Source of the DNA: Actinomycetes bacterium
Lineage (GTDB): Bacteria; Actinomycetota; Actinomycetes; Propionibacteriales; Propionibacteriaceae
Length of the DNA stretch: 64,000 nt
Direction of reading: 5' to 3'
Assembly (NCBI GenBank): GCA_023460935.1
Contig: JAEWOI010000006.1
Coordinates: forward strand, 1 to 64,000
The position numbers and the translations under genes were made by a program. The first letter of the stretch is position 1. Each line of letters starts with the position of its first letter. The notes below the pieces were generated by a model. It saw only the letters and a program-made list of their open reading frames with translations. It was not told the DNA's origin and ran no database searches. Shown here one piece after another: positions 18,402 to 26,270 of this stretch.

Positions 18402-19061
18402 GTGACCGCCGTGAACACCCCGGGGCAGGAAGCGGGGGTGCCCGGCGCGGCGCCCGGCGTCGGGCCGCACCCCCTGCCGTGGCCGGACGACGCCCGCTTC
18501 GACCCCGAACTGCTGGCCGGTGGCGACCGCCGCAACGTCACCGACGCCCACCGCTACCTCACGGTCGAGGCGATCGTCGCCGAACTGGACACCCGCCGCC
18601 AGCCGTTGCAGGTCGCCATCCAGAACTGGGAGCACGACTTCAACATCGGCTCGATCGTGCGCACGGCCAACGCCTTCAACGTGGCAGCGGTGCACATCGT
18701 CGGCCGCCGCCGCTGGAACCGTCGGGGGGCCATGGTCACCGACCGCTACCTGCACGTCCACCACCATCCAGACCCCGCGACGCTGCTGGGCTGGCTGGCT
18801 GAGCGCGGGGTAGTCCCGGTGGGGGTCGACAACATCCCCGGTTCGGTGCCGCTGGAGGGGCAGGAGCTGCCGCGGGAGTGCTGCCTGGTGTTCGGCTCCG
18901 AGGGCCAGGGTCTCAGCCCGGAGCTCGCTGCGGGCTGCGAGCGGCTGGTGGCGATCAGCCAGTACGGGTCGACCCGCTCGTTGAACGCCGGTGCTGCGGC
19001 TGCCATAGCGATGTACCACTGGGCGCGGCAGTGGGCCGGCCCGGGTGCCGGCGCTACATAG
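18402..19061 (+). CDS. TrmH/SpoU-family RNA 2'-O-methyltransferase
   Basis: 219 residues from the GTG at 18402; a second GTG at 18411 is equally possible. The SPOUT knot signature is clear: WEHDFNIGSIVRTANAFNV (motif 1), VFGSEGQGLS (motif 2) and SLNAGAAAAIAMYHW (motif 3). It should methylate a ribose 2'-OH in tRNA or rRNA; the target nucleotide cannot be told from sequence. Its TAG stop is part of the TAGGAT box preceding the next gene. Confidence 0.87.
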   Translation: MTAVNTPGQEAGVPGAAPGVGPHPLPWPDDARFDPELLAGGDRRNVTDAHRYLTVEAIVAELDTRRQPLQVAIQNWEHDFNIGSIVRTANAFNVAAVHIVGRRRWNRRGAMVTDRYLHVHHHPDPATLLGWLAERGVVPVGVDNIPGSVPLEGQELPRECCLVFGSEGQGLSPELAAGCERLVAISQYGSTRSLNAGAAAAIAMYHWARQWAGPGAGAT

Positions 19062-19070
19062 GATTGCCGC

Positions 19071-19586
19071 GTGCACGACGAGTACGGCGTCTACTTCCGC
19101 CCGGAGCTGGCCAACGCCCAGCTGCGGCGGGCCAGAAGCCTGCTCGTCTGGCGGATCGGCTCGACCGTGCTGAGCGCCGGGCTGCTGGCCGCCGCCTGGT
19201 TCGCCTGGCCGGACCAGTTCGGCGACTGGGCGCCGTGGATGATCGGGATCTCGGTCGGCAGCGGGTTGCTACTGGCCGCCTTCTCCCTGGTCCAGTGGTT
19301 GCGGGTCCGCCGCGACGCCGCCGCCGCGCAGCCCGGACTGGCGATCGGGCTCAACCGGGACGGCATGCTGGTTGGACAGCGCTGGATCCCGTGGCCGGAG
19401 GTGGGTTCTGTGGTCGCCCGGCCCGGTTCCCTTGGCGGTTCCAGCAAGCTGGTTGCGACAGCAAGGGACCAGTCGAGCGCCAGCATCCCGCTGGACTTCA
19501 CCGACACCATGCCGGCCTCCCTCGACTCCGCGGTGCGGGTGCTGTCGGCCGGCCGGGCCTGGGTCGACCTGTCCCGCCTGGACTGA
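19071..19586 (+). CDS. Two-helix membrane protein with a possible PH-like domain; unknown function
   Basis: 171 residues from a GTG at 19071, 6 nt after TAGGAT (19059-19064). Two membrane helices (LVWRIGSTVLSAGLLAAAWFAW and WMIGISVGSGLLLAAFSLVQW) are followed by about 90 residues. These contain GLNRDGMLVGQRWIPWPEVGSV, reminiscent of membrane-linked bacterial PH domains (bPH2/YcxB type). No enzyme motif is seen. It lies 9 nt after the methyltransferase gene and upstream of the aldolase. Confidence 0.65.
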   Translation: MHDEYGVYFRPELANAQLRRARSLLVWRIGSTVLSAGLLAAAWFAWPDQFGDWAPWMIGISVGSGLLLAAFSLVQWLRVRRDAAAAQPGLAIGLNRDGMLVGQRWIPWPEVGSVVARPGSLGGSSKLVATARDQSSASIPLDFTDTMPASLDSAVRVLSAGRAWVDLSRLD

Positions 19587-19719
19587 CTCCGCGCCGCCGT
19601 CGGTGCCGGTCCAATCTCGGTGCCGTGCTAACAACCCCGGCAGACATTTGAGAGACTGGAAGGGTTCTGTCCGGCGGCCGCGTTGTCGCGGGCGCCGTCA
19701 CTCTGAGAGAGGCCAGCGA

Positions 19720-20742
<1,023 letters not shown>

Positions 20743-20755
20743 GCTGACACCTGAC

Positions 20756-20785
20756 GGACGGCCCGGGGCTCGCCCCGGGCCGTCC
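20756..20785. terminator. GC-rich hairpin terminator of fba
   Basis: GGACGGCCCGGGGC pairs with GCCCCGGGCCGTCC to give a 13-14-bp perfect stem with a tiny TC/CG loop, beginning 13 nt after the fba stop. There is no U-tract. The stem is strong enough to act as an actinobacterial terminator. Confidence 0.8.
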
Positions 20786-20803
20786 GCGCGTCCCCGATCG
20801 GAT

Positions 20804-20862
20804 TTGCGCACTCGACTGCCCGGGCGGCCGGAATGAGCTCCGCAGCGGCATCGAGTGTGCAA
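20804..20862. repeat. Imperfect inverted repeat between convergent fba and DUF559 genes
   Basis: TTGCGCACTCGA (20804-20815) faces TCGAGTGTGCAA (20851-20862), 12 bp with one G-T pair. After a 1-nt offset TGCC/GGCA also pairs. The 35-nt interior is GC-rich. It lies directly downstream of the fba hairpin and 6 nt before the end of the convergent gene, so it may terminate the minus-strand transcript. Confidence 0.5.
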
Positions 20863-20867
20863 TACCG

Positions 20868-21422
20868 TCACCGCGCGTTCCTGCGCAGCACCTCGCGGAC
20901 GACCCGGACGACGTAGGCGGGGTCGTCGAGTTGCTCCCACGCGAACCTGACCACGAAGTAGCCGGCCATGCTGAACTCGTTCTGGCGCTCGCGGTCGAGG
21001 ATGAACTGGCCCGGGGACTGGTGGGTGGCGCGACCGTCCACCTCGATCACTACCCGTCGCCCGCGGAAGCGCACGTCCGGCTGGTAGCTGCGCCCGCCGA
21101 TCCGCACCCGCTGGTTGGCCACCCAGCCGCCGATGCCCGCCGCACGGAGGATCTGGTGCAGGCGCAGCTCCGCGAAGGACCACGGGTTGTCCCGGCACGC
21201 AGCCACCACCAGCGCCCGCTCCCGCTGTCCGCGGCTGCCGGCCAGCGCCGCAGTGGCCGCCACCAGGTCGCCCTGCCTGGCCACCCCCAGCCGGAGCGCC
21301 TCGCAGGCGGAGCGGCCGCCGTGCAGTCGCCGCAGTGTCGGCCCGAGCCGCGGGTGCTCGCGCGTGGCGACCACCCCCTGCTCGGCGAGGATCATGGCCA
21401 CGACGGGGTGCACGGTGTGCAC
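20868..21422 (-). CDS. DUF559/VSR-like endonuclease-fold protein
   Basis: 184 residues from a GTG at 21422. The C-terminal half matches DUF559, a PD-(D/E)XK-type fold related to very-short-patch-repair nucleases: SFAELRLHQILRAAG, YQPDVRFRGRRVVIEVDGRATHQ, RERQNEFSMAGYFVVRF. The catalytic-type D and E-x-D residues are present. The N-terminal part (VVATREHPRLGPTLRRL) looks like the small helical region of AbiEi-type proteins but lacks the full domain. Such proteins are frequent in actinobacteria and their role is unknown. Convergent with fba. Confidence 0.75.
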   Translation of the reverse strand: MHTVHPVVAMILAEQGVVATREHPRLGPTLRRLHGGRSACEALRLGVARQGDLVAATAALAGSRGQRERALVVAACRDNPWSFAELRLHQILRAAGIGGWVANQRVRIGGRSYQPDVRFRGRRVVIEVDGRATHQSPGQFILDRERQNEFSMAGYFVVRFAWEQLDDPAYVVRVVREVLRRNAR

Positions 21423-21591
21423 TTTCGGTACGCGCCGGCCTTGCGCGTCAGCCGTCCACAGGCGGTCGCCGGCGGATCCGCGCAGTGGATGACCGCCTCA
21501 AGCCGGCGCGGGCCGTTCCGGCCGGCGAGTGCGCAGATCCGCTCGCGACCCGCCCGTTGACGAGCCGACGCGGCGCGTCGACGATGGCGGC

Positions 21592-21972
21592 ATGGAAGCC
21601 GGACGTGCACTGGTGGTCGCCTACGTCGAGGCACTCGAGGCCCGCGACTGGGACGGGCTGGGCGACCTGCTCGCGCCCGGGGTGGTCTACGAGGTGCCGC
21701 AGACCAGGGAGCGGGTGTCCGGGCGCGAGGCCGTCGTCCGGTTCAACCGGGAGTACCCCGGCGAGTGGCACCTCCGGGTTCGCGAGGCCTACGGCGACGC
21801 GAGCGGCGGGGCGGTCCACCTCGGCTGGGTCGGCGCGCCCGGTGAGGAGGAGTCGGGGGCTGTGGCCCTGCTCAGGTTCGACCCCGATGGCCGGATTCTC
21901 CACATCACCGACTACTGGCCCGAGCCGTACGAGCCCCCTGCGGAAAGGGCGCACCTGGTCGAGCGCTTCTGA
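21592..21972 (+). CDS. NTF2-like (SnoaL-type) small protein
   Basis: 126 residues from the ATG at 21592. The fold is suggested by LVVAYVEALEARDWDGLGDLLAPGVVYEVP, REAVVRFNREYPGEWHLRV and the C-terminal GRILHITDYWPEPYEPP, the usual order of SnoaL/NTF2-like cone proteins. This superfamily includes isomerases, hydrolases and binding proteins, and no specific reaction can be read from the sequence. It lies about 100 nt upstream of purA on the same strand. Confidence 0.75.
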   Translation: MEAGRALVVAYVEALEARDWDGLGDLLAPGVVYEVPQTRERVSGREAVVRFNREYPGEWHLRVREAYGDASGGAVHLGWVGAPGEEESGAVALLRFDPDGRILHITDYWPEPYEPPAERAHLVERF

Positions 21973-22070
21973 CCCCCCGCCGTCGCCGGGTGCAGGGCAA
22001 CCGATAGAGTTGGCTGGCAAGAGCCCGCAGGCATCGCCTGTTGGGCTTGACTGACGAAGAGGGGCAGAAC

Positions 22071-23354
22071 ATGCCGGGAATCGTGGTCGTCGGCGCGCAA
22101 TGGGGCGACGAGGGCAAGGGCAAGGCCACCGACCAGCTGGGTGACCGGGTCGACTACACCGTCCGGTACTCCGGGGGAAACAACGCAGGCCACACCCTGG
22201 TGGTGAACGGCGAGAAGTACGCGCTGCACCTGCTGCCCTCCGGCATCCTGAGCCCGACCAGTGTCCCGGTCATCGCCAACGGCGTGGTGATCGACCTCGA
22301 CGTGCTGTTCGAGGAGATCGACGGGCTGGAGGCCCGCGGCGTGGACACCTCCAAGCTGCTGGTCAGCGCCAACGCCCACCTGATCACCACCTACCACAAG
22401 GTGATCGACAAGGTGACCGAGCGGTTCCTCGGCAACCGCCGGATCGGCACCACCGGGCGCGGCATCGGTCCCGCCTACTCCGACAAGATCAACCGGCTGG
22501 GCATCCGCGTGCAGGACCTGTTCGACGACTCCATCCTGTGCCAGAAGGTCGAGGCCGCCCTGGAGCAGAAGAACCACCTGCTGGTGAAGGTCTACAACCG
22601 GCGGGCGATCGACCCGGGCGAGGTGTCGGCAGAACTGCTGGCCCACGCCGAACGGCTCCGGCCGATGGTGACCGATGTCACCCGGGTGCTCAACGATGCG
22701 CTCGACGAGGGCAAGGTGGTGCTGTTCGAAGGGGCCCAGGCCCACCACCTCGACGTCGACCACGGCACCTACCCCTACGTCACCTCATCGAACCCGATCG
22801 CGGCGGGCGCCTGCACCGGCGCCGGCGTCGGCCCCACCCGCATCGACCGCACGATCGGGATCATGAAGGCCTACACCACCCGGGTCGGCGAGGGCCCCTT
22901 CCCGACCGAGTTGCTGGACGCGGACGGCGAGAAGCTGCGCCGCGACGGCGCCGAGTTCGGCACCACCACCGGGCGCAACCGCCGCTGCGGCTGGTTCGAC
23001 GCCCTGGTGGTCGAGGCCGCCGTCACGGCCAACGCCTTCACCGACCTGTTCCTCACCAAGCTGGACATCCTCACCGGCTGGGAGAGGATCCCGGTGTGCG
23101 TCGCCTACGAGGTCAACGGCGAGCGCACCGACAAGCTGCCGATGACCCAGACCGACTTCCACCACGCCGTGCCCGTCTACGAGTACCTCGACGGCTGGGC
23201 CGAGGACATCTCCGGCTGCCGCAGCTTCGCCGAGTTGCCGGCCAACACCCAGGCCTACGTCCGCCGCCTGGAGGAGCTGGTCGGTGCCCGGATCTCCGGC
23301 ATCGGCGTCGGCCCGTCCCGGGAACAGGCGGTCATGCTGCACGACCTGCTCTGA
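22071..23354 (+). CDS. purA: Adenylosuccinate synthetase
   Basis: 427 residues from the ATG at 22071, with GAAGAGGGG upstream; TAGAGT at 22005-22010 may be the -10, giving a leader of about 55 nt. It joins IMP and aspartate with GTP to make adenylosuccinate. Signature GAQWGDEGKGKATDQL (P-loop with catalytic Asp) is at the N-terminus. Also visible are NNAGHTLV, GTTGRGIGPAYSDK, EGAQAHHLDVDHGTYPYVTSSN and GTTTGRNRRCGWFD. In the usual family the segment reads EGAQGTLLD; here it is EGAQAHHLD, a common actinobacterial variant. It is the first of nine pur genes in the window. Confidence 0.97.
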   Translation: MPGIVVVGAQWGDEGKGKATDQLGDRVDYTVRYSGGNNAGHTLVVNGEKYALHLLPSGILSPTSVPVIANGVVIDLDVLFEEIDGLEARGVDTSKLLVSANAHLITTYHKVIDKVTERFLGNRRIGTTGRGIGPAYSDKINRLGIRVQDLFDDSILCQKVEAALEQKNHLLVKVYNRRAIDPGEVSAELLAHAERLRPMVTDVTRVLNDALDEGKVVLFEGAQAHHLDVDHGTYPYVTSSNPIAAGACTGAGVGPTRIDRTIGIMKAYTTRVGEGPFPTELLDADGEKLRRDGAEFGTTTGRNRRCGWFDALVVEAAVTANAFTDLFLTKLDILTGWERIPVCVAYEVNGERTDKLPMTQTDFHHAVPVYEYLDGWAEDISGCRSFAELPANTQAYVRRLEELVGARISGIGVGPSREQAVMLHDLL

Positions 23355-23358
23355 GCCG

Positions 23359-23658
23359 ATGAAGCCCAGGGAGCCCAGGCTGCCCACCCCGTGGTGGGTG
23401 CCGATCCTGCTGAGCTTCCTCGGGCTGACCGCCTGCTTCCTCACGGTCGCCTACCTCACCTGGATCCAGGTGGCAGGGCGCATCTACTGGTTCGGTGTCC
23501 TGATGGTGCTGGCCAACCTTGCCGCGACCGTGGCCGCGGTCGTCGCCACCGGCATGGACTCCCGCACCGGACGGGTGTCCTGGCGCTGGTGGGTGGTGCT
23601 CGGAGCCTTCGTCGTGCTCAGCATGGCGTTGTATCCCTTCATGGGTTCCCTTGCCTGA
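23359..23658 (+). CDS. Small three-helix membrane protein (DUF2530-like)
   Basis: 99 residues from an ATG 4 nt after the purA stop, so probably translated by coupling. Hydrophobic helices: WWVPILLSFLGLTACFLTVAYL, FGVLMVLANLAATVAAVVATG and WWVVLGAFVVLSMALYPFMG. The layout resembles DUF2530 proteins of actinobacteria, but this is a weak match. No function known. Confidence 0.6.
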   Translation: MKPREPRLPTPWWVPILLSFLGLTACFLTVAYLTWIQVAGRIYWFGVLMVLANLAATVAAVVATGMDSRTGRVSWRWWVVLGAFVVLSMALYPFMGSLA

Positions 23659-23718
23659 GACTGCGCTCGGCCACTAGGAGTTTCACCGGCTCGCGGCCAG
23701 GGCCGGGCCGCGCCCGGC

Positions 23719-23748
23719 TTGTGATCGGGCGCCGGGTGTGCCTACTCT
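23719..23748 (+). promoter_or_regulatory. Candidate sigma70-type promoter of the glucan operon leader
   Basis: TTGTGA (23719-23724), an 18-nt spacer and TACTCT (23743-23748) form the best -35/-10 pair in this gap. Transcription would start near 23755, 30-35 nt before an intrinsic terminator and about 130 nt before the synthase start codon. Confidence 0.55.
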
Positions 23749-23754
23749 GGAAGC

Positions 23755-23822
23755 AGTGGACGGGCGTTCCAGCCCGATCTCCAACGCCGGACCGAAGGTC
23801 ACTTCGGGCCGGTTTTGTTTTT
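23755..23822 (+). ncRNA. Structured leader RNA ending in an intrinsic terminator (candidate attenuator or small RNA)
   Basis: About 68 nt. A first stem pairs TGGA (23757-23760) with TCCA (23780-23783) and, inside it, GGGC with GCCC. This is followed at once by the terminator hairpin at 23787-23812 and its T-tract. The short length and the terminator before the coding region suggest transcription attenuation or a free small RNA. No known riboswitch consensus was recognised; in particular I could not see the conserved core of the cyclic-di-GMP (GEMM) aptamer. Confidence 0.5.
23787..23822 (+). terminator. Strong Rho-independent terminator in the synthase leader
   Basis: CCGG-A-CCGAAG, loop GTCA, CTTCGG-G-CCGG makes a 10-bp stem with one A/G mismatch. 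It is followed directly by TTTTGTTTTT (23813-23822), the only classical U-tract terminator I found in this GC-rich window. It sits upstream of a gene, not downstream of one: the previous gene ended 128 nt earlier with a likely promoter in between. Confidence 0.88.
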
Positions 23823-23885
23823 CCAGCGATGCCGCGGGCATGCCCCCGGGGCTCGCCCGCGCCCGCCCGATCGGGGGAGGCCCAA

Positions 23886-25539
23886 TTGCCAATCCATGAC
23901 CTTCAAGCTGTCGCCGGCCCGGACGCCGCGACCAGACGCGAACAGACCCGTAACCCCTATTCGCCGGTGATGATCCTGCTGACGCTAATCGCCACCGGCG
24001 GGATCCTGGCCTACTCGGCCTTCCTGCTGAATCCCGACAACCGGGGTGATGCCCTGCCGTACGCCCTGGTGATCGGGGCCGAGACCGTCCTGGTGCTGCA
24101 CGCGCTGCTGGCGATGTGGACGATCCTCGCCGGCGCGAGGAGTCCCCGCGACCACGCCTACTACTCCGCCCAGGGGGCCCTGCTCGCCGATCCCGACGAC
24201 CCGGATTCGCCGGTGCTGGTCGGGGGCCGTGAGGTCTCGGTAGCCCTGTTCATCACCTGCTACGGCGAACCGCTGGACGTGATCCGGCGTACCGCCGCAG
24301 CAGCGGCTGCCGTGACCGGGCGGCACACCACCTGGATCCTCGACGACGGCCGCAGCGACGAGGTGCGCCGGATGGCCGGTGAGCTCGGCGTCGGCTACCT
24401 GCGGCGCCTCAGCGGCAACGGGGCCAAGGCGGGGAACCTGAACCATGCGCTGAGCCAGGTGAAGACGGACTACTTCGCGGTCTTCGATGCCGACTTCGTG
24501 CCCAAGCCCCAGTTCCTGGTGGAGACCCTGCCGTTCTTCACCGACGCCAACGTCGCCTTCGTGCAGACCCCGCAGAGCTACGGCAACCTCAAGAGCTTCA
24601 TCACCAGGGGTGCCGGCTACATGCAGACGGTGTTCTACCGGTTCGTCCAGCCCGGCCGGAACCACTTCAACGCAGCGTTCTGCGTCGGCACCAACGTGGT
24701 GTTCCGGCGCACCGCCGTGGACGACGTCGGCGGCATCTACACCAACTCCAAGAGCGAGGACGTCTGGACCTCGCTGATGCTGCGAGCGTGGGTGGCGCAG
24801 CGTCTACATCCCCGACGTGCTCGCGGTCGGCGACGCGCCCGAGACCATCGAGGCCTACACCAAGCAGCAGTTGCGCTGGGCCACCGGCGGCTTCGAGATC
24901 CTGTTCGGCCACAACCCGCTGCACCCGCGGCGGCGCCTCACGCTCGACCAGCGGGTGATGTACTTCGTCACCGCCACCCACTACCTCACCGGCATCGCGC
25001 CCGGCCTGCTGCTGATGGTGCCGGCGCTGGAGGTCTTCTTCGACCTGCGGCCGGTCATCCTCGGCACCAGCCTCAGCGCGTGGCTGCTGGCCTACGCCGG
25101 CTTCTACGTGATGCAGATCCTGCTGGCATCGTTCACGCTCGGCTCGTTCCGCTGGGAAGTGCTGCTGCTCGCGACCGCCAGCTTCCCCATCTACCTGCAG
25201 GCACTGGTGAACGCGTTCTCCGGCAAGGAGCAGAAGTGGCACGTCACCGGCACCAGCGGCAAGGACAGCTCGCCGTTCAACTTCATCCGGCCGCAGGTCT
25301 ACCTGTTCACGTTCCTTGCGCTCACCTCGGCCGTAGCGATCTGGCGTGACCTGAGCAACGCCCACCTTTCGCTGGCCACAGCCTGGAACCTCACCAACAC
25401 GGTGATCCTCGCAGCCTTCCTGTGGGTCGCGGTGCGGGAGCACGCCCGTGGCGTCCCCGCGCCCGCACCCGTCCGCGCCCACGCCCGGCCCCGCCGGCTC
25501 GCCGTGGGCTCCCCCCGTCCCGAAGGAGGACTCTCATGA
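23886..25539 (+). pseudogene. Processive GT2 polysaccharide (beta-glucan/cellulose-type) synthase, frameshifted
   Basis: Starts at a TTG (23886) with GGGGGAGG 6 nt upstream. Two N-terminal helices (MILLTLIATGGILAYSAFLL, ALVIGAETVLVLHALLAMWTIL) precede a GT2 catalytic domain with LDDGRSDEV, FAVFDADFVPKP, a SED variant of the TED motif (NSKSEDVWTSLML) and QQLRWATGGFEI, then four C-terminal helices. This is the D,D,D,QxxRW pattern of membrane synthases that polymerise and export beta-glucans. At 24783/24784 the frame shifts: CTG-C|GAG where related enzymes read LHERGW, fitting loss of 2 nt or gain of 1. Restored, the protein would be about 551 residues without a PilZ domain. Its TGA overlaps the next ATG. 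Confidence 0.85.
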
Positions 25540-26270
25540 CCTGGGAGAACCGTTTCCGACTGCTCGGCGGAGTGACCGCCGTGATCGCGCTGGTGTTCGC
25601 GCTGACGCTGGTGTTCAACCACCGCCAGAACCAGATCACCAGCTACTCCGCCGAGGTGACCGCCGACACCTACACCATCGGCGCCGACCATGCCGGCACA
25701 GTTACCAGGCAGCTGGTCAAGCAGGGTGACACCGTGACCAAGGGCCAGGAGCTGTTCACCGTGCAGAGCCTGCAGCTGAAGCTGGCGCTGGCCGAGGGCC
25801 TCGAGGTGGCCGACACCGAGGCGTACCGGGTGGACGCCAAGCGCGGCACCATCACCTACTACGCCGTGATCGACGGACGGGTGGACGAGCTGAAGGCACA
25901 GCAGGGCAACTCCGTGGGGGCGGGCAGCGGCCTGGCCACCCTCACCGGCGGGGATCGCTACCTGAGCGCAGCCTTCCGCCTGGTGCCTCGCGACTACGCG
26001 CGGGTCCATCCCGGCGCGCCGGCCAGGATCACGCTGCCCAACGACCAGGTGATCACGGGTTCGGTCGACCAGGTCGCGGTGGCCAGCGACGTCGACGGCA
26101 CCGTCAGCACGCTGCGGATCAACGCGGCGGCGTTGGAGAACCTCGACCAGGCGACGCTCGCCGAGCCGGGCACGCCGGTGATCGTCACCGTGCAGCTGGC
26201 CGACACCAGCTTGCTCGCGCCGGTGACCGACGCGGTCAAGGACCTGCTGCAGCAGGTGGGGCTGCGATGA
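25536..26270 (+). CDS. Membrane-fusion (HlyD/BgsB-like) protein of the glucan operon
   Basis: 244 residues from the ATG at 25536 (GAAGGAGGA upstream, ATGA overlap with the synthase stop). One N-terminal membrane helix (LLGGVTAVIALVFALTLVFN) is followed by a biotinyl/lipoyl-like half-motif, HAGTVTRQLVKQGDTVTKGQELFTV. A second half-motif follows as YAVIDGRVDELKAQQGNSVGAG, then a beta-barrel domain, as in HlyD-type proteins. The coiled-coil hairpin is missing. Similar proteins accompany GT2 synthases, such as BgsB with the mixed-linkage glucan synthase BgsA, so a role in polymer export is likely. Overlaps the GH81 gene by 4 nt. Confidence 0.78.
   Translation: MTWENRFRLLGGVTAVIALVFALTLVFNHRQNQITSYSAEVTADTYTIGADHAGTVTRQLVKQGDTVTKGQELFTVQSLQLKLALAEGLEVADTEAYRVDAKRGTITYYAVIDGRVDELKAQQGNSVGAGSGLATLTGGDRYLSAAFRLVPRDYARVHPGAPARITLPNDQVITGSVDQVAVASDVDGTVSTLRINAAALENLDQATLAEPGTPVIVTVQLADTSLLAPVTDAVKDLLQQVGLR

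Noticed and set aside
16782..19076. One minus-strand frame of 764 codons that seems to extend the sirtuin far upstream
   Set aside because: Only the last 291 codons look like a protein. The upstream part runs antisense or out of frame through the DedA and methylase genes, which have clear motifs in their own frames.
23755..23822. A cyclic-di-GMP riboswitch controlling exopolysaccharide synthesis
   Set aside because: The leader is too short and lacks the conserved GEMM core, so only an unnamed attenuator-like element is reported.
23886..25539. Programmed ribosomal frameshifting in the glucan synthase
   Set aside because: There is no slippery heptamer, no following pseudoknot that I can see, and the site lies in the catalytic domain. 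A simple indel is more likely.
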